A stretch of DNA of 12,245 nt from Holophaga sp. (GCA_031292735.1 JARLGP010000047.1:1-12245), one strand, 5' to 3'. Shown: positions 1-7,388, counted from the first letter of the stretch. Translations and numbers: made by a program. The notes: generated by a model from the sequence alone, not told the origin.

Positions 1-3000
1 CCCTGCTCGACCCGGCGGGGGTCGTAGCGGAACAGCGGCCAGTGGCCGGAGTCCACCGCCAGCTTCTGCTGCTCGCAGCCCTTGACCAGGTCGTAGCCGT
101 GGGCGATGCAGTGCGAGTAGGCGATGATGATGGACGGTCCGTCGTAGCTCTCGGCTTCCTGGAAGGCCTTGGCCACCTGCACATCCTTGGCGCCCATGGC
201 CACCTTGGCCACGAAGACGTTGCCGTAGGCCATGGCGATCATGCTCAGGTCCTTCTTCGGCAGGGCCTTGCCGGCCATGGCGAACTTGGCCGAGGCGCCG
301 ATCGGGGTGGACTTGGAGGCCTGGCCGCCGGTGTTGGAGTAGACTTCGGTGTCCAGCACCAGGATGTTCACGTTGCGGCCGGAGGCCATGACGTGGTCGA
401 GCCCGCCGTAGCCGATATCATAGGCCCAGCCGTCGCCGCCGACGATCCACACGGACTTCTTCACCAGGTAGTCGGCCAGCAGCGCGAGGCGCTTGGCCTG
501 GGCGGTGCCCAGGGCGGCCAGCTTCTCCTTCAGGATCACGATCCGCTCGCGCTGGGCCTTGATCCCGGCTTCGGTGGTCTGGTCGGCGCAAACGATGCCG
601 GCCACCAGCTCGTCGCCCAGGGTGGCCGACAGGCTTTGCAGGATCTCGGTGGCGTGCTCGCTGTGCTTGTCCAGGGCCAGCCGGTAGCCCAGCCCGAATT
701 CCGCGTTGTCCTCGAACAGGCTGTTGGCCCAGGCGGGACCGCGGCCGTCGGCGTTCTTGGTGTAGGGCGTGGTGGGCAGGTTGCCGCCGTAGATCGACGA
801 GCAGCCGGTGGCGTTGGCGATCATGGCGCGGTCGCCGAACATCTGGGTCATGAGCTTGATGTACGGGGTCTCGCCGCAGGCGGCGCAGGCGCCGGAGTAT
901 TCGAACAGGGGCTCCATGAACTGGGTGCCCTTGATGTCGTTCTTCAGCAGGGTGCGGTCAGGCAGAGGCAGGTCCAGGAAGAACTTGTAGTTGGCCGCCT
1001 CGGTGTGGCGCAGGGGGGCCTGCGGGGCCATGTCGATGGCCTTGTGCTTGGGGTTGCTCTTGTCCTTGGCCGGGCAGACCGCGACGCAGATGCCGCAGCC
1101 GGTGCAGTCCTCGGGAGCCACCTGGATGGTGAACTTCTGGCCCTTGAAGTCGGGGGCCTTGTAGTCGACCGACTTGAAGGTCTCGGGAGCGCCCTTCAGG
1201 TGGGCGGCCTCGTAGACCTTGGGGCGGATCGCGGCGTGCGGGCAGATCGCCGCGCACTTGTTGCACTGGATGCAGATCGCGCCGTCCCACACCGGGATGT
1301 CCAGGGCGATGTTGCGCTTTTCCCACTGGGTGGTGCCGGTGGGCCAGGTGCCGTCCACCGGGAAGGCGGAGGTGGGCAGGAGGTCGCCGTTGCCGGCCAT
1401 CATGATGGCGGTGACGCGCTGGACGAAGTCCGGCGCTTCGGGGGCCACGGTGGGCGGCATCACGCGGGTGGCGGAGACCGCGGCGGGGACCTTCATCTCG
1501 ACCAGGTGGGCCAGGGTGTGGTCGATCGCCTCGTAGTTCTTCTTCACCACGGCCTCGCCCTTCTTGCCGTAGGTCTTCTTGACGAAGTACTTGATCTGCT
1601 GGATCGCCTCTTCGCGAGGCAGCACGCCGGAGATGGCGAAGAAGCAGGTCTGCATGATGGTGTTGATGCGCACGCCCATGCCGGTGGCGCGGGCCACTTC
1701 AAAGGCGTCGATGATGTAGAACTTCAGCTTCTTGCTGATGATCGACTGCTGCACTTCCTTGGGCAGGGAATCCCACACCTCGTCCTGGCCGAACGGCGAG
1801 TTCAGCAGGAAGGTGGCGCCCGGCTCGGCCGAAGCGAGCATGTCGTACTTGTCCAGGAAGGAGGTGTTGTGGCAGGCGATGAAGTTCGCCTTCTTGATCA
1901 GGTAGGACGAGCGGATCGGCTTCGGGCCGAAGCGCAGGTGCGAGATGGTGATCGCGCCGGCCTTCTTGGAGTCGTAGACGAAGTAGCCCTGGCCGTAGTT
2001 GGGGGTGCCTTCGGCGATGATCTTGATGGAGTTCTTGTTGGCGCCCACGGTGCCGTCGGAACCCAGGCCGAAGAACAGGGCCCGCTTGACCTCCTTGCCT
2101 TCGATGTCGAAGTCCAGGTCCATGTCCAGCGAGGTCATGGTGACATCGTCGACGATGCCCACGGTGAAGTGGTTCTTGGGCTTGTCCAGGGCCAGGTTGT
2201 CGTAGATGGCCTTGATGCAGCTGGGGTTGAATTCCTTGGAGGAGAGGCCGTAGCGGCCGCCGAACACCCGGGGGGCCACGTCGAAGTGGCTGATGCCCTC
2301 GTCGCTGGCTTCACGCAGGGCGGAGACCACGTCCAGGTAGAGCGGCTCGCCGATGGAGCCGGGCTCCTTGCAGCGGTCGAGCACCGCGATCTTCTTGACG
2401 GTCTTGGGCAGCGCCTTGACGAAGTCCTTGATGGAGAAGGGCCTGAACAGGCGGACCTTGAGCACGCCGATCTTCTCGCCGTGGGCATTGGCCCATTCCA
2501 CGTACTCGTGGCCGCTGTCGCAGCCGGAGCCGAGGATGACCATCACCCGCTCGGCATCGGGAGCGCCGAAGTAGTCGAACAGGTGGTAATGGCGGCCGGT
2601 CAGCTTGGCGAAGGTGTCCATCTCGGCCTGGACGATGGCGGGGGTGGCGTTGTAGAAGCCGTTGGCGGCCTCGCGGGCCTGGAAGAACACGTCCGGGTTC
2701 TGGGCGGTGCCGCGCAGCACCGGCTTGTCCGGGGTGAGCGCCCGGCTGCGGTAGTCGGCGACCATGTCCTCGGTGACCATGGCGCGGAGATCGTCATCGT
2801 TCAGCATCTCGATCTTGGAGACTTCGTGGGAGGTGCGGAAGCCGTCGAAGAAGTGCAGGAACGGAACCCGGGACTTCATGGTGGAAGCCTGGGAGATGAG
2901 CGCGAAGTCGTGGGCCTGCTGAACCGAATCCGAGCTCAGCATGGCGAACCCGGTCTGCCGACAGCCCATGACGTCGGCGTGATCGCCGAAGATGGACAGG

Positions 3001-3362
3001 GCATGAGTGGCGATAGTGCGGGCGGTCACGTGCAGCACGAACGGAACGAGTTCGCCGGCGATCTTGTACATGTTCGGGATGAACAGCAGGAGACCCTGGG
3101 AAGCAGTGAACGAGGTGGTGAGCGAGCCGGCCTGCATGGCCCCGTGGACCGCGCCCGCGGCGCCGCCCTCCGACTGCATTTCCACGACAGCAGGTACCGT
3201 GTTCCAGATGTTCTTCTTCCCCTGGGCGCTCCACTCATCGGACCACTCACCCATGTTGGAAGAGGGGGTTATGGGATAGATCGCGATCACCTCCGCGGTG
3301 CGGTGAGCGACCGATGCCGTTGCCTCGTTACCATCAAGGGTAACCATGCGTCTTGCGGCCAT
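1..3362 (-). CDS. nifJ: Pyruvate:ferredoxin (flavodoxin) oxidoreductase, 3' end cut by window
   Basis: This enzyme oxidatively decarboxylates pyruvate to acetyl-CoA and CO2 in the cytoplasm, passing electrons to ferredoxin or flavodoxin. Seen: 1120 residues, uninterrupted, running off the window edge. The YPITP motif (residues 29-33) opens the pyruvate/TPP domain I. A two-cluster ferredoxin domain has C697/C700/C703/C707 and C753/C756/C759/C763. The proximal-cluster cysteines are C826 and C829 (CAACGE), C854 (GCSS) and C1085 (YSHCI). The TPP-binding GDG lies near residue 974. All twelve cluster cysteines expected of the family are present. Single-chain family members are about 1170-1230 residues, so roughly 50-100 are missing. 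The start is chosen because AAGGAGG lies 6 nt upstream of ATG at 3362; a second Met at residue 6 has no such site. It diverges from guaB, with a 360-bp region between. PFOR implies anaerobic-type pyruvate metabolism. Family assignment is firm; the physiological direction (oxidation or reductive carboxylation) cannot be read from the sequence. Confidence 0.97.
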   Translation of the reverse strand, partial: MAARRMVTLDGNEATASVAHRTAEVIAIYPITPSSNMGEWSDEWSAQGKKNIWNTVPAVVEMQSEGGAAGAVHGAMQAGSLTTSFTASQGLLLFIPNMYKIAGELVPFVLHVTARTIATHALSIFGDHADVMGCRQTGFAMLSSDSVQQAHDFALISQASTMKSRVPFLHFFDGFRTSHEVSKIEMLNDDDLRAMVTEDMVADYRSRALTPDKPVLRGTAQNPDVFFQAREAANGFYNATPAIVQAEMDTFAKLTGRHYHLFDYFGAPDAERVMVILGSGCDSGHEYVEWANAHGEKIGVLKVRLFRPFSIKDFVKALPKTVKKIAVLDRCKEPGSIGEPLYLDVVSALREASDEGISHFDVAPRVFGGRYGLSSKEFNPSCIKAIYDNLALDKPKNHFTVGIVDDVTMTSLDMDLDFDIEGKEVKRALFFGLGSDGTVGANKNSIKIIAEGTPNYGQGYFVYDSKKAGAITISHLRFGPKPIRSSYLIKKANFIACHNTSFLDKYDMLASAEPGATFLLNSPFGQDEVWDSLPKEVQQSIISKKLKFYIIDAFEVARATGMGVRINTIMQTCFFAISGVLPREEAIQQIKYFVKKTYGKKGEAVVKKNYEAIDHTLAHLVEMKVPAAVSATRVMPPTVAPEAPDFVQRVTAIMMAGNGDLLPTSAFPVDGTWPTGTTQWEKRNIALDIPVWDGAICIQCNKCAAICPHAAIRPKVYEAAHLKGAPETFKSVDYKAPDFKGQKFTIQVAPEDCTGCGICVAVCPAKDKSNPKHKAIDMAPQAPLRHTEAANYKFFLDLPLPDRTLLKNDIKGTQFMEPLFEYSGACAACGETPYIKLMTQMFGDRAMIANATGCSSIYGGNLPTTPYTKNADGRGPAWANSLFEDNAEFGLGYRLALDKHSEHATEILQSLSATLGDELVAGIVCADQTTEAGIKAQRERIVILKEKLAALGTAQAKRLALLADYLVKKSVWIVGGDGWAYDIGYGGLDHVMASGRNVNILVLDTEVYSNTGGQASKSTPIGASAKFAMAGKALPKKDLSMIAMAYGNVFVAKVAMGAKDVQVAKAFQEAESYDGPSIIIAYSHCIAHGYDLVKGCEQQKLAVDSGHWPLFRYDPRRVEQ

Positions 3363-3422
3363 GCCTTGCCTCCTTAGTCGTGACGGTTGAAAACCGGCCT
3401 GAACTGTTGTTCGTTCCTGGGA

Positions 3423-3458
3423 GAAGCAGGGCTGAAAAGCCATACATCAATCTGCTTC
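3423..3458 (-). promoter_or_regulatory. Compound stem-loop in the predicted nifJ leader
   Basis: The 7-nt arms GAAGCAG (3423-3429) and CTGCTTC (3452-3458) are perfectly complementary. They enclose a second perfect hairpin, GGCT/AGCC (3430-3433 and 3438-3441), stacked directly on one arm, with a 10-nt bulge (3442-3451) on the other side. If the nifJ promoter call is right, this fold starts within a few nucleotides of the mRNA 5' end. On the plus strand the inner loop is GAAA, a GNRA-type tetraloop, so a plus-strand transcript is an alternative. No known riboswitch class was recognised. Confidence 0.4.
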
Positions 3459-3468
3459 GCACCCCATG

Positions 3469-3497
3469 AGTTTAGGCCGCGAAATGCTAATAATCAA
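3469..3497 (-). promoter_or_regulatory. Candidate sigma70-type promoter of nifJ
   Basis: Reading the minus strand, TTGATT (3497-3492) is followed after exactly 17 nt by TAAACT (3474-3469), each matching 4 of 6 consensus bases. The predicted start near 3462 would give an untranslated leader of about 100 nt before the nifJ ATG. This is a motif match only; the position and orientation fit nifJ well. Confidence 0.5.
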
Positions 3498-3515
3498 TAT
3501 CCTTTCGGACCGGTT

Positions 3516-3532
3516 GGTCTTGATTCCAGACC
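3516..3532. promoter_or_regulatory. Perfect inverted repeat upstream of the nifJ promoter (possible operator)
   Basis: GGTCT (3516-3520) and AGACC (3528-3532) form a 5-bp dyad with a 7-nt centre. It sits about 20 bp upstream of the predicted nifJ -35 box, centred near -62, a typical activator position. A second, wider dyad overlaps it: GACCTGT (3529-3535) with ACAGGTC (3558-3564). The regulator is unknown. Confidence 0.3.
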
Positions 3533-3722
3533 TGTCAGGAAAGGTGTGTCCCAGGTTACAGGTCGGTCACCCGGCAGCGCTGTAATTTAATTAATTATCA
3601 ATCGCCAACCCGGTGCCCATCCACCGGTCGCGCAATTTTACTCCAGCCGGCACAGGCGGATCCATGCCACCATGACATGCAAGGTTCCGTAGCCGCGGAC
3701 TCCCATTGACAGAGAGGCGTTC

Positions 3723-5183
3723 ATGCTCACCTTGCCCTTGACCCAAGCACTCACCTTCGACGACGTGCTGCTGGTGCCTGGTCCCTCCGAGGTCCACCCC
3801 AAGGACGTCGACCTGGGCACCCAGATCACGCCGGAGATCCGCCTGGGCGTCCCGCTCCTGTCCGCGGCCATGGACACCGTCACCGAAGGCCGGCTGGCCA
3901 TCGCCCTGGCCCAGCAGGGAGGCATCGGCATCATCCACAAGAACCTGGCCATCGACCGGCAGGCCGACGAAGTGGACAAGGTGAAACGCAGCGAGAGCGG
4001 CATGATCACCGACCCCATCGTGATCCATCCGGACGCCCCGATCCGCGAGGCGGAGGCCATGATGGCCAAGTACCGGATCTCCGGGGTGCCGGTGGTGGAG
4101 AACGGCAAGCTGGTGGGCATCCTCACCAACCGGGACCTGCGGTTCGAGACCCGCTGGGACCTCCCGGTGCGGGAAGTGATGACCTGCAAGAACCTGGTGA
4201 CGGTGCCGGTGGGCACCACCCTCATGGAGGCCCGGGCCATCCTGCAGAAGCACCGCATCGAGAAGCTGCTGGTGGTGGACGAGCAGGGCGCCCTGCGCGG
4301 CCTCATCACGGTCAAGGACATCCAGAAATCCACCGAATACCCGTTCTCCTGCAAGGATTCCCAGGGCCGGCTGCGGGTGGGGGCGGCCCTGGGGGTGTCC
4401 GCCGACCTGCTGGCCCGGGCCAAGGCCATGGTGGATGCCCGGGTGGACCTGCTCTGCCTGGACAGCAGCCACGGCCACAGCCGCGGCGTGCTGGACGCCC
4501 TGCGCAAGCTGCGCGAGGCCTTCCCGAACACCCCGATCATCGCCGGCAACGTCGCCACCTACCAGGGCGCCAAGGACCTCTGCCAGGCCGGCGCCTCGGC
4601 CATCAAGGTGGGCATCGGCCCCGGAAGCATCTGCACCACCCGGATCGTCACCGGCGCGGGCATGCCCCAGATCACCGCCGTCCTGGAGGCGTCCCGCGCC
4701 TGCCGGGAATTCGGGGTCTCCTGCATCGCCGATGGCGGCATCAAGTATTCCGGGGACATCGCCAAGGCCATCGCCGCCGGCGCCGATTGCGTGATGATCG
4801 GCGGCCTGTTCGCCGGCACCGAGGAGGCCCCGGGCGAAACCATCTTCTACTCCGGCCGGACCTTCAAGTCGTACCGGGGCATGGGCAGCATGGGCGCCAT
4901 GAAGGACGGTTCCAAGGACCGCTACTTCCAGGAAGGCAAGGACAGCAGCAAGCTGGTGCCGGAAGGCATCGAAGGCCAGGTGCCGTACAAGGGCCGGATG
5001 GCCGACCTGGTGACCCAGCTCATGGGCGGCCTGCGGGCCGGCATGGGCCTGGTGGGCGGCCGGACCATCAAGGACTTCCAGGAGAAGGCCAGCTTCGTCC
5101 AGATCAGCGCCGCCGGCCTGCGGGAAAGCCACGCCCACGACGTGATGATCACCAAGGAAGCCCCCAACTACAGGATGGATTAG
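3723..5183 (+). CDS. guaB: Inosine-5'-monophosphate dehydrogenase
   Basis: This enzyme catalyses NAD-dependent oxidation of IMP to XMP, the committed step to GMP in purine synthesis, as a cytoplasmic tetramer. The 486 residues match the usual length of about 490. The N-terminus has the family signature [10 protein letters not shown] (11-20). The CBS-domain pair occupies about residues 96-210, with VMT (152-154) and KLLVVDEQG (181-189) typical of it. The catalytic loop [11 protein letters not shown] (297-307) places the nucleophile at C304. SSHGHS (248-253) and the IMP-binding [11 protein letters not shown] (335-345) are intact, and the mobile flap has the conserved R400-Y401 pair. The start is supported by AGAGAGG (3711-3717) 5 nt before ATG. 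No guaA follows: the next genes run convergently. All core residues are present, so it should be active. Confidence 0.98.
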   Translation: MLTLPLTQALTFDDVLLVPGPSEVHPKDVDLGTQITPEIRLGVPLLSAAMDTVTEGRLAIALAQQGGIGIIHKNLAIDRQADEVDKVKRSESGMITDPIVIHPDAPIREAEAMMAKYRISGVPVVENGKLVGILTNRDLRFETRWDLPVREVMTCKNLVTVPVGTTLMEARAILQKHRIEKLLVVDEQGALRGLITVKDIQKSTEYPFSCKDSQGRLRVGAALGVSADLLARAKAMVDARVDLLCLDSSHGHSRGVLDALRKLREAFPNTPIIAGNVATYQGAKDLCQAGASAIKVGIGPGSICTTRIVTGAGMPQITAVLEASRACREFGVSCIADGGIKYSGDIAKAIAAGADCVMIGGLFAGTEEAPGETIFYSGRTFKSYRGMGSMGAMKDGSKDRYFQEGKDSSKLVPEGIEGQVPYKGRMADLVTQLMGGLRAGMGLVGGRTIKDFQEKASFVQISAAGLRESHAHDVMITKEAPNYRMD

Positions 5184-5187
5184 TGGC

Positions 5188-5202
5188 CGTTACGGAATAA
5201 CG
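5188..5202. terminator. Weak hairpin between convergent guaB and the alanine-rich gene
   Basis: CGTTA (5188-5192) and TAACG (5198-5202) form a 5-bp stem with a 5-nt loop in the 28-bp gap between the two converging stop codons. The next base pair is a mismatch, followed by G:C and G:T. There is no long T-run on either side, so this is at best a weak bidirectional terminator. Confidence 0.25.
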
Positions 5203-5211
5203 CCTTCCCGC

Positions 5212-6195
5212 TCATGCCTTTAGATCCAGGTCGGGGCCCTCGGCCGAAAGGGCGGCCGGGGCCATGGGGCCGGTGAGGGCCGCCCCCGCCTGCCCGAAGG
5301 AACGTTCATGGGGGTTGCTGTAGGTGTTGGCCGCCAGGTTGGTGGTGGCCGGAACCCCGACCACCGCGGGAACCGCCTCCGTGGCGTCGGCCAGCTTGGC
5401 GTTCACCGGCCCAGCCGGCAGCCCCATGAAACCGGCGCCCAGGTATTTGGCCGTGGCATCCGCCCCGAGGCCGGCGGCATCCTGGGTGATGGCCAGCGCC
5501 GCGCCGCCGGCGTTGCCGGCCGTCTGACCCGCCTGGGCGGCCTGGACCGCGGCCATGGCGGCGCTGACCGCATCGGCGGCGACGGCCACCGCCTGGGCGG
5601 CCTGGACCGCGGTGGCGGCCGCATCCCGGGCGACGGCGGCCGCATCCTGGGCGGCGCTGTTGGCGGAACCCAAGGCGGTGGCCACCGTGGTGTCCAAGGC
5701 CGCCAGGGGGGCGGCCTCGAGCGCCGCGGCGGAAGGGGAGGCCGCCGGACTGACCGCCTGGCTGACCGCTGAAGGATCGACCAGTTTGACGGCTGGGTTG
5801 GCCGCCGAAGGGACGGTGCTGGCCAGGGTGCTGGCCAGGGCGGTCATGGCCGGTTCCAGCAGCCCGGCCAGGGCCTGAAGGGCGGGACCGGCGGGATCGG
5901 CGGCGTTCACCGCGGCCCCGGCGTTGGGATCCGCGAGATTGCCCGGCAGAAGGCTGGCGGGGTTGGTCTGTTCGTCCAGCGCGGTCGACGTGGAGGCCGC
6001 GACCGTGCCCAGGGCCAACGAGCCCGGCTGGGTGAGGGCGGCCGCAAGCATCGCGTTCAGGTCCTTGCGCGAAATCGGGTTGCCCGCCGGGGCGGTCCCC
6101 TCCCGGTACCCGCGCCGGGCCCGCCTGGGGGTGGATGCGACCGGGCTTTGGCCGCCTCCGTTGGGGGTTTCCGGTACGATCCCGCTGATGGCCAT
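5212..6195 (-). CDS. Alanine-rich protein of unknown function (paralogue A)
   Basis: I do not recognise this 327-residue protein. About 30% of residues (97) are alanine and there is no cysteine. It has no signal peptide or evident membrane span. After a short basic segment (PRRARRGYR, 23-31) come a Pro/Ala/Ser-rich stretch (about 60-165), an Ala/Gln/Asp helix-prone stretch (about 170-240) with an internal 20-residue repeat (AAVQAAQA type), and a C-terminal block (246-304: DATAKYLGAG, then AANTYSNP, FGQAG). That block matches the neighbouring gene at 6313-7119 at about half of its positions, and both proteins end with a short LDL-containing tail, which argues that the frame is truly coding. 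The start has a modest GAAGGGAAG site upstream; 117 bp, largely AT-rich, separate it from its paralogue, so it may have its own promoter. A structural, surface or inclusion protein is possible, but this is speculation. Confidence 0.8.
   Translation of the reverse strand: MAISGIVPETPNGGGQSPVASTPRRARRGYREGTAPAGNPISRKDLNAMLAAALTQPGSLALGTVAASTSTALDEQTNPASLLPGNLADPNAGAAVNAADPAGPALQALAGLLEPAMTALASTLASTVPSAANPAVKLVDPSAVSQAVSPAASPSAAALEAAPLAALDTTVATALGSANSAAQDAAAVARDAAATAVQAAQAVAVAADAVSAAMAAVQAAQAGQTAGNAGGAALAITQDAAGLGADATAKYLGAGFMGLPAGPVNAKLADATEAVPAVVGVPATTNLAANTYSNPHERSFGQAGAALTGPMAPAALSAEGPDLDLKA
5529..5612 (-). repeat. 60-bp tandem repeat inside paralogue A
   Basis: A 24-bp segment is identical at 5529-5552 and 5589-5612, an exact 60-bp offset. 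It stays in frame and encodes the repeated AVQAAQA motif, giving two 20-residue Ala/Gln-rich units. It probably arose by in-frame tandem duplication in the helix-prone region. Confidence 0.7.
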
Positions 6196-6312
6196 GACAC
6201 GCTTCCCTTCTCGGGTACTATCGGCAGGAAACGGTACCGGCGATACCTACTTTCCGATTTATTCCTTTAATTACAATAAAACGGCATTTAAAAAATCGAT
6301 GTGGGTTCCGGG
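6196..6312. promoter_or_regulatory. AT-rich island between the two alanine-rich genes
   Basis: Bases 6241-6300 contain only 17 G/C out of 60, in sharp contrast with the GC-rich surroundings. The stretch lies upstream of paralogue A and just after the stop of paralogue B, as expected for a promoter or UP-like region serving A. Between it and the start codon sit repeated GGTAC/GATACC elements (GGTAC at 6214, GGTACC at 6233-6238, GATACC at 6242-6247) in inverted arrangement. No confident -35/-10 pair could be fixed. Confidence 0.35.
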
Positions 6313-7119
6313 TCAGCTCATGAGATCGAGCCTGGACGCTTCGGGAAACACCATGGCCGCCCCCCGCGCCGGGCGGCCCGCGGCGGCCTGGCCGAAGGCC
6401 TGGCCTTGGGGGTTGCTGGAGGTGTTGGCGGCCATGGGGGATGCCCCCAGGATTCCGCTGACCGCCGGGATGGCGTTCTGGATGGCCTGGTAGGCGGACT
6501 GGGCGGTGGCGGCCAAGCCCTGGGCGCCGGCCCCCATGTACTTGGCCGTGGCATCGATGGCCAGGTTGTGGGCGCCGCCGGCGACCATGTTGGCCGCGCT
6601 GGTGGCATAGAGGGCGACCGTGGCGGCCAGGTTGGCCGCGGCAGCGGCGTTGGCGGCGGAAATGGCGTCGGCGGCGCGGTCCGCGTTCTGGCTGGACTGG
6701 GCTGCCTGGTCAGCGCTGGCGGAGGCGGAGGCCTGACGGTCGGCCGCCTCGGCATCCTTGGCCGGCGCCTCGGCACCGGTCCCCGAGCCCTCGGCGGCGG
6801 GCGTCTGCACCAGCGGAAGGGCGGCGGAAGCGGCGGCCGGCCCCGGGTTGGCCGCGGTGGAGCCCAGCACCGGGCTGGCCGCGCTGGCCAGCAGGGCGGA
6901 AAGCACCGGGCTGGCGGCAATCCGGCTGGCCGCAGGGGCGGCCACGGACTGGGTGAGCGCATCCCGGGCCCGGGCGGCCGGATCGGTGAGCGAAAGCAGA
7001 TAGGCCGAAAAGGGGTCCGCCACCGCAGGATCCGACTGGGACAGTCCGGACAGCCCGCCGGCCAAGCCGTATGGGCCCGTGCTGCCCGAAACCGGGGTGC
7101 TGACCGAAAGGACCTCCAT
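6313..7119 (-). CDS. Alanine-rich protein of unknown function (paralogue B)
   Basis: I do not recognise this 268-residue protein. It is about 30% alanine (81 residues), cysteine-free, and without a signal peptide or clear membrane segment. A Gly/Ser-rich N-terminus (1-30) leads into Ala/Pro/Ser-rich low complexity. A highly polar Asp/Gln/Ser/Ala stretch follows (about 120-160), then a C-terminal block (189-246: DATAKYMGAG, AANTSSNP, FGQAA) shared with the protein at 5212-6195. The coding DNA of the shared block is also similar: one 28-bp stretch near 6407-6435 differs at only two positions from its counterpart near 5309-5337. The start at 7119 is preferred over an in-frame ATG 15 codons upstream because AGAGGGAG lies 7 nt before it and a promoter-like motif lies between the two. 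The two genes are tandem duplicates; function unknown. Confidence 0.82.
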   Translation of the reverse strand: MEVLSVSTPVSGSTGPYGLAGGLSGLSQSDPAVADPFSAYLLSLTDPAARARDALTQSVAAPAASRIAASPVLSALLASAASPVLGSTAANPGPAAASAALPLVQTPAAEGSGTGAEAPAKDAEAADRQASASASADQAAQSSQNADRAADAISAANAAAAANLAATVALYATSAANMVAGGAHNLAIDATAKYMGAGAQGLAATAQSAYQAIQNAIPAVSGILGASPMAANTSSNPQGQAFGQAAAGRPARGAAMVFPEASRLDLMS

Positions 7120-7141
7120 GTTGCAACTCCCTCTCACCCTA

Positions 7142-7168
7142 AGTATCGGCAAACGGGGGAACAAGCAA
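7142..7168 (-). promoter_or_regulatory. Possible promoter of alanine-rich paralogue B
   Basis: On the minus strand TTGCTT (7168-7163) and GATACT (7147-7142, 4 of 6 consensus) are separated by 15 nt, shorter than ideal. The inferred start near 7135 would leave a short leader containing just the ribosome site. Weak motif evidence. Confidence 0.3.
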
Positions 7169-7228
7169 GGTCCATGAGGCCGTTTTTTTCAATAGAGGCC
7201 CAAGCCAAGTCAACGGGACTTTTCTTCC

Positions 7229-7388
7229 AGTCCACCTGTGGCGTCCGACTTGGCCCCGTGAGGGTTGGCAGGAGCGTGAGGCCGCAAGGAAGCGGCCACA
7301 GGGCGGTTTCATCGTTCAAGGCCGGTGACGCAGCGGATCGCGCTCATGGCGACCCTCCCGGGGTCGAGACGGACGTCACAGGTGGACT
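7229..7388. repeat. Large imperfect inverted repeat (48-nt arms) after uvrB
   Basis: The arms are 7229-7276 and 7341-7388. Comparing one with the reverse complement of the other gives 40 matches in 48 ungapped positions; the outer 19 nt (AGTCCACCTGTGGCGTCCG) differ at one. Between them lies a further perfect hairpin, GGCCGC (7280-7285) with GCGGCC (7292-7297). The right arm ends inside the uvrB stop codon (7387-7389), so the element occupies most of the gap between uvrB and paralogue B. It may be a MITE-like or REP-like mobile palindrome, or a structured 3' end or small RNA. No transposase is nearby and no target-site duplication was seen. Confidence 0.75.

Larger units (their letters stand above)
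3363..3722. other. Divergent nifJ-guaB intergenic region (360 bp)
   Basis: I find no convincing gene here. The left part carries the nifJ Shine-Dalgarno site, structured leader and promoter. The centre has the overlapping dyads at 3516-3564. An AT-only stretch around TTAATTAATTA (3583-3597) stands out in this GC-rich DNA and could belong to the guaB promoter, although no clean -35/-10 pair was found. A perfect 6-bp hairpin, CCGGTG (3610-3615) with CACCGG (3622-3627), would lie in the guaB leader. The short plus-strand open frame over 3387-3590 has no ribosome site or recognisable content. Confidence 0.6.

Noticed and set aside
42..3377. 1111-codon open frame on the plus strand
   Set aside because: It is antisense to nifJ; its low-complexity Gly/Val/Leu/His-rich product is typical of the complement of a high-GC gene, and all cofactor motifs lie on the minus strand.
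3387..3590. 67-codon plus-strand frame in the nifJ-guaB gap
   Set aside because: No ribosome site, crosses promoter and dyad elements, no recognisable content.
3591..5138. 515-codon open frame on the minus strand
   Set aside because: Antisense to guaB; no family motifs.
5212..7119. Assignment of the alanine-rich proteins to the RebB/R-body (killing trait) or phasin families
   Set aside because: Only overall alanine richness and helix propensity are shared; the motifs I know for those families were not found.
7174..7189. T-run on the plus strand after a 4-bp stem as an intrinsic terminator
   Set aside because: The stem is too weak and no plus-strand gene lies upstream.
7134..7319. 61-codon minus-strand frame in the uvrB-paralogue B gap, and a 12-codon frame just before it (start near 7356, preceded by GGGAGGG)
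   Set aside because: Both overlap the large inverted repeat; the longer one lacks a convincing ribosome site and any family likeness. They could be remnants carried by a repeat element, but are not supported as genes.
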